A DNA stretch of 64,000 nucleotides from Shewanella loihica PV-4. GTDB taxonomy: Bacteria; Pseudomonadota; Gammaproteobacteria; Enterobacterales; Shewanellaceae. Of the stretch, positions 7,868-16,012 are shown one piece after another (position 1 is the first letter of the stretch; each line of letters begins with the position of its first letter). The DNA is taken from contig NC_009092.1 of NCBI RefSeq assembly GCF_000016065.1, positions 3,224,001 to 3,288,000 of the forward strand. Direction: 5' to 3'. A model generated the notes under the pieces. It made no database searches. It worked only from the letters and a program-made list of their open reading frames with translations, and was not told the DNA's origin. Made by a program: the position numbers and the translations under genes.

Positions 7868-8251
7868 CTACTCCCCTTCCTGCCACTCCGAAATCACCTC
7901 ATTGGCGGCGCGAAACGCCTCAACCCCAGCTGGCATGCCGCAGTAGACGGTGGAATGCAGCAGCACCTCCTGGATCTCTTCGACGGTGCAGCCGTTACGT
8001 AGCGCGCCGCGCACATGGCCCTTGAGTTCGGTGGAGGCCTTGAGTGCGGCCAGGGTCGCTATGGTGATCAGGCTGCGGGTGCGTCTGTCGAGTCCCTCTC
8101 TGGCCCACACCTCGCCCCAGGCGTTGCGGGTCACCAGCTCCTGCAGGGGCTGGGTAAAATCGCTGGCCGACGACAGCGCCCTGTCGACAAAACTATCGCC
8201 CATCACCTCGCGCCTAATGGCTAACCCTTGATCATACTTGGCCTTATCCAT
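7868..8251 (-). CDS. Carboxymuconolactone decarboxylase family protein
   Basis: A 127-residue all-helical protein of the carboxymuconolactone decarboxylase/AhpD-like superfamily. The core LDRRTRSLITIATLAALKASTELKGHVRGALRNGCTVEEIQEVLLHSTVYCGMPAG matches the PcaC-type subgroup, which uses a His and a Glu rather than the CxxC pair of AhpD. PcaC proper opens 4-carboxymuconolactone in protocatechuate breakdown, but no other pca genes are near, so a different substrate is possible. Length and ends are normal for the single-domain form. Confidence 0.88.
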   Translation of the reverse strand: MDKAKYDQGLAIRREVMGDSFVDRALSSASDFTQPLQELVTRNAWGEVWAREGLDRRTRSLITIATLAALKASTELKGHVRGALRNGCTVEEIQEVLLHSTVYCGMPAGVEAFRAANEVISEWQEGE

Positions 8252-8508
8252 AGAGACTCCTTCTACGTCATGATTATAAACACTCGTTTAAAGTGCTTGT
8301 AAAACCGCCAAAGGTCAACCCTATTCCTGAGCCTGAGCTAAGAGGTATGAACCAGAGCCATGAACCTGAAACAGGAGTCATGAGACTAAAGAGCTGCGCG
8401 GATTAAAGCGGAGGCTTAAACAAGCAAAAGGAACAAGGTTAAGGCTGCAAGGTTAAGACAGGTTGACCCACACCTGAGTGAACACGAATCGCAACAGACG
8501 GCGAAGAG

Positions 8509-9468
8509 TTAGCAGTTTTCGATAAAGGCCAACAGGCTTGGAATAAAGGCTTCACCCTCGCTGAGGCCACGGCGGTAGACGGCCTCGACCTTACTCACGT
8601 CCCGCTCCAGACGCGACAGCCCCAGCGGCGTGGCGGGCTGCAGCACTAGGGCACTGCCATCGGCCTGGGCCTTGGTCAAATCATCGAGCGCCTGATTGTA
8701 GACTTGATGGCGGGCGAGCAAGGCACTGGCCACCTTGGGATAGCGGCGATAGAGACGCTTCGCCAACCATTTGGCCTTGAAGGCCGATTTACGATAGTCC
8801 TGCTCCTGGGTCAGAATCACCACCTGGCGCTTGTAGCCATCTTCACGGGCCTGTGCCAGCGGGATCGGCGCCCCTATGCCGCCATCGAGATAGGGCGTGC
8901 CGTCGATGAAGGTAGGTTTTGAGATAAACGGCAGGCTGCTGGAGGCGATAAGCACCTCGAGAAAGGTGTCGTGATCGGCAAAGTCCGCCATACCGAAGAA
9001 GTCGGTCTCACCGGTCAGGCAGTTAAAGGCGCCCACCTTGAACTCGGCCTCGCTACTGGCGAAGGCGTCGAAATCATAGGGCACCAGCTCGTGGGCCATG
9101 CGGCGGTAGGTAAAGTCAGTGTTGACATAGTTACCGGTGCGCAGCAGGTGCTTGAGCCCCATGTAGCGCTTGTCGGCAAGAAAATTTTGTTGGATGGTGA
9201 GGTTACGCCCCATCTGACGCGACAGATAGGAGGCAGGATAGATGGCGCCGGCGGATACCCCCACCAGATACTGAAAATGGATCCCCGCGGCCAAGAAGGC
9301 ATCGAGCACGCCCGCAGTATAGATGGCGCGCAGGCCACCACCTTCGAGTACCAAGGCGCAATTATCCACCTTGAACTCGGCCGCTGCTGACGTTTCAGAG
9401 TCTGGCAAGGGTGAATCTGACACTCCTGCTCCCGGTAATGCTGAGTCTTGTAGCGGCGCGCCCAACAC
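8509..9468 (-). CDS. Patatin-like phospholipase
   Basis: A serine acyl hydrolase of the patatin fold, about 319 residues. The oxyanion loop is LEGGGLRAIYTAGVLDAF near residue 42, the nucleophile elbow is GVSAG near residue 71, and the catalytic Asp is in DGGIGAP near residue 196. Together these give a complete Ser-Asp dyad. The first 35 residues (rich in Ser, Pro and Asp) are variable. The start is a GTG at 9468 with GGAAGAG upstream, or the TTG just before it; both follow directly on the stop of the MarR gene, so translation is coupled. It may remodel phospholipids; there is no signal peptide. Confidence 0.88.
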   Translation of the reverse strand: MLGAPLQDSALPGAGVSDSPLPDSETSAAAEFKVDNCALVLEGGGLRAIYTAGVLDAFLAAGIHFQYLVGVSAGAIYPASYLSRQMGRNLTIQQNFLADKRYMGLKHLLRTGNYVNTDFTYRRMAHELVPYDFDAFASSEAEFKVGAFNCLTGETDFFGMADFADHDTFLEVLIASSSLPFISKPTFIDGTPYLDGGIGAPIPLAQAREDGYKRQVVILTQEQDYRKSAFKAKWLAKRLYRRYPKVASALLARHQVYNQALDDLTKAQADGSALVLQPATPLGLSRLERDVSKVEAVYRRGLSEGEAFIPSLLAFIENC

Positions 9469-9471
9469 CAA

Positions 9472-9948
9472 TTACTCTTCCGCCTGGATCTGCCCCACCA
9501 GGAGTACAGGTGCCGCATCCAGCTCCTGGGCATCCATCATGGAGGCGATACGCTCGACGGACGAGAGCAACTGGCTCTGCTCCCAGTCTTCAAGGTTTTG
9601 ATAACGCTTGATAAAGTGATCCTGCAGCGGCTTAGGGGCGGCCTTTAAGATCTCGATGCCCGCCTCGCTGAGAGACAGGTGCCACTTGCGCTTGTCTGAC
9701 ACGCTACGGGTTCTCACCACTAGGTCCCTCGCCTCGAGGCGATCGATAATGGTGGCCACCGTGGCAGGGCTGAGCGCCACTTCCTGGGCGATCTCCTTGG
9801 CCAGCGGACGGTCGTAGGCGGCAATGGTCTGCATCACCATCAGCTGCGGTCCGGTGAGGCCAGATTGCTTGTTGAGCTGCCGAGAATGTATATCGATGGC
9901 GCGGATCACGCGGCGCAGCGAAATCAGTAGTTGTTCGTACTTTTCCAT
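9472..9948 (-). CDS. MarR family transcriptional regulator
   Basis: A 158-residue winged-helix regulator. The DNA-binding part runs from GPQLMVMQTIAAYDRPLAKEIAQEVALSPATVATIIDRLEARDLV to the wing RTRSVSDKRKWHLSLSEAG, a clean MarR pattern. ATG at 9948 was preferred over an upstream frame start at 9999 because GAGGAG lies four bases before it. It is transcribed just ahead of the patatin gene, with no gap between stop and start, so the phospholipase is probably its target or partner. The ligand is unknown. Confidence 0.9.
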   Translation of the reverse strand: MEKYEQLLISLRRVIRAIDIHSRQLNKQSGLTGPQLMVMQTIAAYDRPLAKEIAQEVALSPATVATIIDRLEARDLVVRTRSVSDKRKWHLSLSEAGIEILKAAPKPLQDHFIKRYQNLEDWEQSQLLSSVERIASMMDAQELDAAPVLLVGQIQAEE

Positions 9949-10150
9949 AATCTCCTCTCGTTTCAGCCGCACCATACCAGAAATAATTTCCAGACTCATG
10001 CTCTATTAGCAAAAAAGCAATACAAGCTTATCACTTGCTCTGCTTTTGCACTAATGCCAAGGGCTTATCTATGCTGAGGTTTTTTAAATATCGAGAAAGA
10101 TGGGGTTAGCAGAACGCTTGCAAGCCGACGAAGGCTTGGGGCACTGAGCC

Positions 10151-10939
10151 TTAACCGGCGCCTTGAGTCAGCAACTGGCGATAACGCTTGGGGGTGATCT
10201 TAATCAGCTGTTTCAGCTCCCGGGTCATATGGGCCTGATCGGCAAAGCCAAGCTCCAAGGCGATATCGGCAAGGGGCGCCAGGGGAGAGAGTTTCAAGGC
10301 CTGCAGGGTCTGCCTCGCCCGCATCAGCCGCTGATAATATTTGGGCGTCATCTCGAGATAACGGCGAAAATACCTCTCTATCTGGCGCTGACTCATGACC
10401 CCATTCTCAAAGGCCGTCATGTCGGCATCGGGCCTGTCTAGCGCCTGCAATACCTCGTTGATCACTCGTGGCAATGGCTGGTTTAGCGTCTGGTTGGCTC
10501 GCAGCCAACGATAAGTCAGGCTTAACCGCTGACGATGGCCACGACATGCGCGCAGCGATGCCGCCAAGGCCATGAGTTCTGCATGATAAGTGAGCGGCGT
10601 AATGGCCTCCCTTCCCTGCTCGAAGGCGAAACGCTCCATCATCCAGGCCCGCCCAGCGCCGGGCAGGAAACGCACGCCAACGGCCAAGGCGCCAGGCGGC
10701 AGCGTCACCCTGGTGGTCTGCTTGTTGACGGGCAGGAGATAGACTCCGGCAGGCACCTCCTGCTCGTCATAACCCAGCGGCGCACCGAGATTAATCAGCA
10801 GGCCGCTGGCCGCATCGCTATGGAGCCAGGCATGCAACTCATCGGCCTCTGCCGGGCGCGAGACTGACCAGATCCCCTGAACTAAGTCAGACAGCGCGCC
10901 CTTAGGGCAGAAGAGGTGAAAGTCTAAGTCGCTGGTCAC
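10151..10939 (-). CDS. AraC family transcriptional regulator
   Basis: A 262-residue regulator with the AraC-type double helix-turn-helix at the C-terminus (PLADIALELGFADQAHMTRELKQLIKITPKRYRQLL, about residues 221-258). The N-terminal half resembles the DUF6597-type sensor region found in XylS-like regulators. It follows a peroxidase-like gene at 10978-11421 by 38 bases on the same strand, so the two may form an operon. No repressor or activator targets can be assigned from sequence. Confidence 0.9.
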   Translation of the reverse strand: MTSDLDFHLFCPKGALSDLVQGIWSVSRPAEADELHAWLHSDAASGLLINLGAPLGYDEQEVPAGVYLLPVNKQTTRVTLPPGALAVGVRFLPGAGRAWMMERFAFEQGREAITPLTYHAELMALAASLRACRGHRQRLSLTYRWLRANQTLNQPLPRVINEVLQALDRPDADMTAFENGVMSQRQIERYFRRYLEMTPKYYQRLMRARQTLQALKLSPLAPLADIALELGFADQAHMTRELKQLIKITPKRYRQLLTQGAG

Positions 10940-10977
10940 GTTTGCTCCCTTTAAATTCTCGTCTCAAACCTGTCTGC

Positions 10978-11421
10978 CTAGATAAGGCTAGGCTTGAGCG
11001 CCTTACAGAGACGATTCCAACTATTGATCGCGTTGATCCCCAAGGTCAAATCGACCAACAGCTTGTCGCCAAAATAGCGCCGCGCTTGTTCACGGGCCTC
11101 GATAGAAATGTGCGGCAATGCCAGCTGCTCGGCCCAGGCGAGCGCCTCACGCTCCGCCTCGCTGTAATAGGGTAGACCACGCCAGGCACTGAGACCGACT
11201 ATCTTATCCAGGCTAACGCCCAGCTCCAAGGCGAGCTTAGTGTGCATCTCAATACAGAAGGCGCAGCCATTCACCTGAGAGATATGCAGTTTCAACAGCT
11301 CAAGCTCCGCCAGCCCCAACTTCTCATGGTCACTAAATACCTGCTTTAGATAGTTTTCTTGGCTGTATAAGATGCCCAGGGCCTCTGGCGCTAGTGTCAT
11401 GTAATCGATACTTGTACTCAT
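10978..11421 (-). CDS. AhpD-like carboxymuconolactone decarboxylase family protein
   Basis: A 147-residue alkylhydroperoxidase-like protein. It has the redox motif CAFCIEMHTK (CxxC-x3-H) near residues 52-61, preceded by LKLHISQVNGC, which is the AhpD-type active site. Such proteins reduce peroxides or act as thiol relays. Length fits the small-dimer subgroup (about 145-150 residues). It is the first gene of a probable pair with the AraC regulator. The carboxymuconolactone-type gene at 7868 lacks the CxxC, so these two are not interchangeable paralogues. Confidence 0.9.
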   Translation of the reverse strand: MSTSIDYMTLAPEALGILYSQENYLKQVFSDHEKLGLAELELLKLHISQVNGCAFCIEMHTKLALELGVSLDKIVGLSAWRGLPYYSEAEREALAWAEQLALPHISIEAREQARRYFGDKLLVDLTLGINAINSWNRLCKALKPSLI

Positions 11422-11503
11422 TTGGGTTCCTCCGATAGTCGGGTAGCATCAGGATACCCAGCATCTGATTCGCGCTATTGCAGATTTTCGACATCTGGCG
11501 AAC

Positions 11504-11670
11504 TTAATACCAATCGTAATAAGTAATTGATCATTCTAGCTTGTTAAAACGCTCGATAACTGTATTAGCATTTTTAATTGTAGAGTAGCTACTTATCTAA
11601 AAATCCTGCTTTGTTCTCAAGCGTTTTTCCTGCGCTATTTCTGATCACATACTTACTGTGATTGGTATAA
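11504..11670. mobile_element. MITE-like element with imperfect terminal inverted repeats
   Basis: A 167-bp AT-rich element. Its ends are ATACCAATC plus AATAAGTAA...TGATCA on the left and the inverse TGATCA...TACTTACTGTGATTGGTAT on the right, giving about 27-base imperfect terminal repeats. It carries no reading frame. It lies between two genes, which is the usual place for a non-autonomous miniature element. Confidence 0.7.
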
Positions 11671-11810
11671 CCTGCCGGTGTGAATGAGGCGAGCGTGGCG
11701 ACAAGAACCAAGGTTTCATGGGGCGTTTCGCGTGCCTCGGCGGTAGCAAATATGCCGACATCTGGTAAACTTGCGCCCTCAGAAACAGATCTCAGCTTAG
11801 GCATACACTC

Positions 11811-13238
11811 ATGGGCGACTCCACAACTTCGGCAACCACCTCCAGCAAGGCTCCTCTGGCGGTCGCCAGCATTGGCAGCGAGCAGCTTCATCAGGCGCTA
11901 AACGCCCAGAGCGGCGCCGAGAAACGCGCCCTGAGTTACAGCCTGACCATTCACCAGCTGTTTTGTCAGACGCTGCAGAGTAAGCTGCCGGGGGACCGCA
12001 TCCTGGCCGACTATTTTCGCGCCCATAAGAAACATGGCTCCAAAGACAGGCGAGTGATCCGCGAAACCCTGTTTGGCCTGTTTCGCTGGCATGGCTGGCT
12101 CAAGTTAATCCCGTTAAAGGACGACAGCCAGCAGGCGATCACCCAGCAGTGGTTTGCCCAGCTGGCCATGACCGCCGCCCTGGAGGCTCATCCCTGGCTG
12201 GATATCGTCTCGGCCTGGCGCGGGTTTGCCGAACTCGATGAGCCAGCAATAAATGCTCATACAGACTCTGGCTCAGACACTGACGCTCTTAAGTTCAAGC
12301 AGGCCATACTAGAAGCCGCTTTCCCAGCTCAAGTCTTCCCCTTGACCGCACTGGCGCCGGACTGGTTCTGGGCCCATTTCGACCAAGACCTTGAGATACA
12401 AGAGCGCTTAGTAAGCAGCCTGAGCAGCCGCCCACCTATCTGGGGTCGTCTGCAGGGGATCTCCCTGGCTAAGGCCAAGGCCAAGTTGGCACAGCAAGAG
12501 ATAGAGGCAAGCGGCAGCGACTACTTCAAAGATGCCATCAACCTTGGCCATAAGAGCATCAACCTCAACGCCGTGGCACTCTATAACGAAGGCAAGCTGG
12601 AGATCCAGGATCTCGGCTCTCAGGTGATAGGCAATATCTGCGCGCCCAAGGCCGATGAAACTTGGTGGGACGCCTGTAGCGGCGCCGGTGGTAAGAGTCT
12701 GCAGCTGCGCTCGCTCATGTTGCAGCAAGATAGCGAGGCCAGCGGCAGCGTGGTCGCCTCTGACATTCGCCGTAAACCGCTCGAAGAACTCACAAAGCGT
12801 GCCAAGCGCGCCGGTTTTAGTCAGATCAGCACCCAGCCCTGGCAGTCGGATGCCTTGCCGGTTGCCGCCGGTTATTTCGACGGCGTGCTGGTCGATGCCC
12901 CCTGTAGCTGCACCGGCACCTGGCGACGCAACCCGGATATGCGCTGGCTGGATGACGCCAGTGCAATCACAGACAAGGCGAGCCTGCAGCTGGATATATT
13001 AAGCCGTGCCTGTGAGGCGGTAAGACCCGGCGGCGTCCTGGTCTACGCCACCTGCTCTATCAGCCCGGTAGAAAACCAAGAGGTGGTCGAAGCCTTCCTG
13101 GCCAAACGACCCGACTTCAGCCTGCAGACACTGACCCATCCTTTCACCAATGAGGTCACACAGATGCTGACGGTACTGCCCTATCAGGCTGATAGCGACG
13201 GCATGTTTGTCGCTAAGATGATCCGCCAGGGCGAATAG
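11811..13238 (+). CDS. RsmB/NOP family RNA cytosine-C5 methyltransferase
   Basis: A 475-residue S-adenosylmethionine-dependent RNA m5C methyltransferase of the RsmB/Nop2 group. The N-terminal 120 residues look NusB-like (FRAHKKHGSKDRRVIRETLFGLFRWHG). The catalytic half has the SAM-binding loop DACSGAGGKSLQL near 283, VDAPCSCTGTWRRNPD near 360 and YATCSISPVENQEVV near 405, so both conserved cysteines are present. It is not in the usual fmt-rsmB context and is longer than RsmB, so it is probably a paralogue and is left unnamed. A GC-rich hairpin follows the stop at 13265-13282. Confidence 0.88.
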   Translation: MGDSTTSATTSSKAPLAVASIGSEQLHQALNAQSGAEKRALSYSLTIHQLFCQTLQSKLPGDRILADYFRAHKKHGSKDRRVIRETLFGLFRWHGWLKLIPLKDDSQQAITQQWFAQLAMTAALEAHPWLDIVSAWRGFAELDEPAINAHTDSGSDTDALKFKQAILEAAFPAQVFPLTALAPDWFWAHFDQDLEIQERLVSSLSSRPPIWGRLQGISLAKAKAKLAQQEIEASGSDYFKDAINLGHKSINLNAVALYNEGKLEIQDLGSQVIGNICAPKADETWWDACSGAGGKSLQLRSLMLQQDSEASGSVVASDIRRKPLEELTKRAKRAGFSQISTQPWQSDALPVAAGYFDGVLVDAPCSCTGTWRRNPDMRWLDDASAITDKASLQLDILSRACEAVRPGGVLVYATCSISPVENQEVVEAFLAKRPDFSLQTLTHPFTNEVTQMLTVLPYQADSDGMFVAKMIRQGE

Positions 13239-13540
13239 TCTTCCCATCTCTCAACACGCAGCGCCGCACTCTTGCGGCGTGCGCTTTCTCCGTGCGCTGG
13301 CTCCGTGCTCTGGCTCACCGCACTGGCTCAGGGCTCTTGCTCCGTGATCTGGCGGCGCACGTGTCACCTGTTCGTCTCATCTCTGTCACCTAAGCGTCAT
13401 CTTTGCTTCTTACCATGCGACTTCGACTTGATTAATGACAAGAGGCTGGCCTCAGCAGATTAGTCGCTGAAATTTAGCCACAAAAGATTAATCACAGAAG
13501 ATTCGTAACATAAGATAAGTCACAAGCGACAGGTGAGATC
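13239..13540. other. Gene-free stretch before a small gene
   Basis: A GC-rich hairpin CGCCGCA/TGCGGCG at 13265-13282 may close the methyltransferase gene; it is followed by TGCGCTTTCTC rather than a pure T run. Beyond it I see imperfect repeats of CTGGCTC/GTGCTCTGG and nothing else that I can support. Confidence 0.35.
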
Positions 13541-13711
13541 ATGTCACACTATGATGAATTTGAGATGGCATCGGAGCAGACACCCACTTGGGAATTTGAT
13601 GCCCAGGATAAGCTACGCAACAAGCGTAGCAAGCAGAGACGTCGCCATCAGGCAAACCAGCCAAAGCGTTATGACCATGATGACGAGTTTGACGAAGAGA
13701 TCTGGCGCTAG
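13541..13711 (+). CDS. Small charged protein, 56 residues
   Basis: A short reading frame with AGGTGAG five bases before its ATG. It starts MSHYDEFEMASEQTPTWEFD, has a basic middle (KLRNKRSKQRRRHQ) and an acidic end (DHDDEFDEEIWR). The regular change from acidic to strongly basic to acidic, and a competing frame that makes no sense, support it as a real gene. I do not recognise the family; it looks like the short cytoplasmic proteins of unknown function common in Shewanella and Vibrio. It stands alone between two unrelated genes. Confidence 0.65.
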   Translation: MSHYDEFEMASEQTPTWEFDAQDKLRNKRSKQRRRHQANQPKRYDHDDEFDEEIWR

Positions 13712-13799
13712 CCACTCTTGAGTAAATACCTAGCTCAGATGAAAGCTTGGGTGAGCGTAAAGCCGTGCTCACCCAAATTGCCGAGCAGCTAATCGCCGA

Positions 13800-14339
13800 T
13801 TAGAAGTGAGCACTGGCGCCGATATAGAAGCCACTGTCGAAGGTGTTATCGGGGCGATTATCGTATTGCAGGCGTATGTTACGGTAGCCGGCAAACAGTC
13901 CCAGGCTTGGATTAACCTGAAACTGGATCTTGCCATCCAGCTCGTACTGGCCATCGACACTGCCGAAACTCAGCACGGAAGGCGCATAGTAGGCCGAGGT
14001 CTTAAGGGCAATGTTTGAGCCCAGATCCAACGAGTAACGACCACCGATCGCCACCACGCTGCCGTTACTGCTATTTTTAGCCCAATAGTGGGAAAACTTA
14101 GGGCCAACCTCGAAGTGATGCGCCCCGGCATCGTGACTCATATGGGCCGCGGCCGAGACAGTGTGCCCCTCGTGATTGGAATATAGATACCCCATCACCA
14201 GATTGGCCGACGGATTAAGATCCATCTGCAGATCCGTAGAGATCACATCATCATTTATTCCAAGATTAAAGTCGTTGGCCTGGGCCGTGAGGCTCAAGGT
14301 GCCTAAGAGCAGTAGCGCAAATTTGGTTTTCATCTTCAC
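13800..14339 (-). CDS. YfaZ family outer membrane protein
   Basis: A 179-residue protein with a clear signal peptide (MKMKTKFALLLLGTLSLTAQA, cut after AQA) and a beta-barrel pattern of alternating hydrophobic residues ending in the C-terminal aromatic FYIGASAHF. These are marks of the YfaZ family of small outer membrane proteins, whose function is not established. The terminal Phe is the usual Bam recognition end. Length fits the family (about 170-180). It is transcribed alone, convergent with the small gene at 13541. Confidence 0.85.
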   Translation of the reverse strand: MKMKTKFALLLLGTLSLTAQANDFNLGINDDVISTDLQMDLNPSANLVMGYLYSNHEGHTVSAAAHMSHDAGAHHFEVGPKFSHYWAKNSSNGSVVAIGGRYSLDLGSNIALKTSAYYAPSVLSFGSVDGQYELDGKIQFQVNPSLGLFAGYRNIRLQYDNRPDNTFDSGFYIGASAHF

Positions 14340-14631
14340 CCCTTAAAATGCGGTTTTTATTCGGCCAAGAGGGTATCAGACTGTATTTTTACTCACCATT
14401 AAATATGCTTCATCAAATTGTTTTTAAAGGCATTATTAACAAACTTGCTGCATATTCACCCCATAGAACTTACAAGCTCATCGAGTCAGACACAAAGGTC
14501 ACCTAAGCCTGCTCGATGCCGACCCGCAGCAGGTTAGGCCCTTGCGAGCTCATTCACCTCGAAACTGCAATTTAAATTGCGCACAATCTAATTTATTGCT
14601 AGGCTTATAGCATCATCAGGAGGAGCCTATT

Positions 14632-15120
14632 ATGTCGATTTACGATTTTTCACTCACCCGCATCGATGGCAGCACCCAGCCGATGGCGGATTACAAAGGT
14701 AAGGTACTGCTTATCGTCAACACGGCCAGCAAATGTGGATTCACCCCTCAATATCAGGCGCTACAGGCGCTGTATGAGCAGTTCGGCCCTGAGCGTTTTG
14801 CCGTGCTCGGCTTCCCCTGCAACCAGTTTGGTCAGCAGGAGCAGGGGGATGAGAGCGAGATCAGTCAGTTCTGCGAGCTTAACTTTGGCGTCAGCTTCCC
14901 GCTCTTTGCCAAGATAGAGGTAAACGGCGACAAGGCTCATCCTCTGTATCGTTACCTCAAGCGCGAGGCCAAGGGGGTGCTTGGCAGCGAATCGATCAAA
15001 TGGAACTTCACCAAGTTCCTGGTCGACGGACACGGATGTGTACTGGAACGCTTCGCTCCCACCACAAAACCTGAATCTTTGGCAGAAAAAATCGCTGCTT
15101 TAGTGAGCCAATCCAAATAG
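14632..15120 (+). CDS. Glutathione peroxidase family thiol peroxidase
   Basis: Reduces hydrogen peroxide and organic or lipid hydroperoxides in the cytoplasm or periplasm. The 162-residue protein has NTASKCGFTPQY with the peroxidatic Cys35, FPCNQFGQQE with catalytic Gln69 and SIKWNFTKFLVD with Trp124; the cysteine replaces selenocysteine. Cys81 in QFCELNFGVSFP matches the resolving cysteine of thioredoxin-dependent members. No signal peptide is visible, so it is probably cytoplasmic. AGGAGGAG precedes the ATG by about seven bases. Three small-RNA loci start just downstream. Confidence 0.95.
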   Translation: MSIYDFSLTRIDGSTQPMADYKGKVLLIVNTASKCGFTPQYQALQALYEQFGPERFAVLGFPCNQFGQQEQGDESEISQFCELNFGVSFPLFAKIEVNGDKAHPLYRYLKREAKGVLGSESIKWNFTKFLVDGHGCVLERFAPTTKPESLAEKIAALVSQSK

Positions 15121-15165
15121 ATAGGAGAATGTTGGAAATATTTTTAAACATTTTTGGTTATTTTT

Positions 15166-15193
15166 TGAACTTTTCAACGTTTGAAAACTCCAA
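15166..15193 (+). promoter_or_regulatory. Sigma-E-type promoter of small RNA A
   Basis: TGAACTT at 15166-15172 and TCCAA at 15189-15193, 16 bases apart. The -10 box deviates from TCTGA/TCAAA, so this copy may be weaker than the others. Confidence 0.6.
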
Positions 15194-15198
15194 TTATT

Positions 15199-15306
15199 GA
15201 ACGCGAAGATTTGCTTTTTCATGTTCATCATTCTCCCTGGGACTTCTAGCGCAGTCCCCCTAGATCTAGATGGATCGACAGGCAACCTCCTTGGTTGCCT
15301 TTTTTT
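15199..15306 (+). ncRNA. Candidate small RNA A of a four-member family
   Basis: Predicted RNA of about 108 nt; the start is estimated from the promoter. It holds GTTCATCAT at 15223-15231, a hairpin GGGACT/AGTCCC (15239-15258) whose loop TCTAGCGC keeps the family motif, and a terminator GGCAACC/GGTTGCC followed by seven T residues at 15281-15306. The shortest of the four copies. Confidence 0.75.
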
Positions 15307-15486
15307 ATAAAAATCATCCATATCAATCTATTAGAATTCAAATTCCCACAGCTTCCTGCTCAACACCCGGAGCAATTTATGCCTATTCCCGACGGCAAGA
15401 TGACAACCTGACATCTATACTAAAAGGTTAAAATTGCCCCTTTGGCGACGGATAGGAAAAAAATTTGAATTTTTTACAAGCTTTAT

Positions 15487-15514
15487 TGAACTTAACTGCT
15501 AAGGGAGACTCTGA
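15487..15514 (+). promoter_or_regulatory. Sigma-E-type promoter of small RNA B
   Basis: TGAACTT at 15487-15493 and TCTGA at 15510-15514 with a 16-base spacer, close to the consensus GGAACTT-N16-TCTGA. Confidence 0.7.
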
Positions 15515-15519
15515 ATAAG

Positions 15520-15713
15520 TGAACGGATTAGCGGGTTGGGTAATTTAGCTAACGAATGATTCGGTAAGCTTACCTGGCTCAAGTTACATTGTTCATCATC
15601 ATCTCGCTTTGGTGACCCTCTAGGTCCCAAGAGCATCTACCTCGCTAGCGCATTGAGGTTTATGACTCGACACTTATTTGATTCATGGCAACCTTTGGTT
15701 GCCATTTTTTTTT
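15520..15713 (+). ncRNA. Candidate small RNA B of a four-member family
   Basis: Predicted RNA of about 194 nt, the longest copy. GTTCATCATC is at 15591-15600. A first hairpin GACC/GGTC with TTGG/CCAA lies at 15609-15630. The family hairpin ACCTC/GAGGT at 15639-15659 keeps CTAGCGC in its loop. The terminator is ATGGCAACC/GGTTGCCAT plus nine T residues, ending at 15713. Confidence 0.75.
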
Positions 15714-15803
15714 GCCTGTTTAGACGCTTTAGCGCCTAGCTTCCAAGCTAACGGGAAAAATCGGCCTTTTTCGAAAATTTTTTAATTAATTGTCGCGACG
15801 TGG

Positions 15804-15831
15804 GGAACTAACTCGGTATTGGTGACTCTGA
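15804..15831 (+). promoter_or_regulatory. Sigma-E-type promoter of small RNA C
   Basis: GGAACTA at 15804-15810 and TCTGA at 15827-15831, 16 bases apart; the closest match to the sigma-E consensus among the four copies. Confidence 0.72.
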
Positions 15832-15836
15832 AGAGA

Positions 15837-15976
15837 TGTAACAGATTTTCATCATTGTTTGTTCATCATCTCCCTTCGAGACTGAGTTGGTCTCAGGAGG
15901 CAAGAAATTTCGCTAGCGCACAGATTTCTTTCTCCAAATAGATAGTTGTGGCAACCCCTTGGGTTGCCATTTTTTT
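15837..15976 (+). ncRNA. Candidate small RNA C of a four-member family
   Basis: Predicted RNA of about 140 nt. GTTCATCATC is at 15861-15870, preceded by a second TCATCATTG. A hairpin GAGAC/GTCTC lies at 15878-15894. The family hairpin AAGAAAT/ATTTCTT (15902-15930) holds CTAGCGC in its loop. The terminator GGCAACCC/GGGTTGCC with seven T residues ends at 15976. Confidence 0.75.
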
Positions 15977-16012
15977 ATCCTGCTTCTTTCGTTCTACTGA
16001 AAGCGATCTGTC

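Larger units (their letters stand above)
15121..16012 (+). other. Gene-free region holding three tandem small-RNA loci
   Basis: No protein gene is credible in these 892 bases. The space is filled by three repeated units, each with an AT-rich stretch, a sigma-E-like promoter, a structured transcript and an intrinsic terminator; these are listed one by one. Confidence 0.75.

Noticed and set aside
7868..8251. Naming the gene pcaC
   Set aside because: No protocatechuate pathway genes are near and the family is functionally broad.
11589..11891. 100-codon minus-strand frame
   Set aside because: It runs through the MITE-like element and is antisense to the start of the methyltransferase gene.
11811..13238. 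Naming the methyltransferase rsmB
   Set aside because: Length and gene context differ from the fmt-rsmB locus; a paralogue is more likely.
13272..13463. 63-codon + strand frame after the methyltransferase gene
   Set aside because: It starts within a GC-rich hairpin and has no ribosome site or recognisable composition.
15100..15321. 73-codon minus-strand frame across small RNA A
   Set aside because: It covers a terminator and a promoter of the opposite strand and has no protein-like features.
15199..15976. Small RNAs as Qrr, RyhB or CsrB-type RNAs
   Set aside because: The Qrr core, the RyhB core and the repeated GGA loops of CsrB are all missing; the sigma-E-type promoter and porin-like seed point elsewhere.
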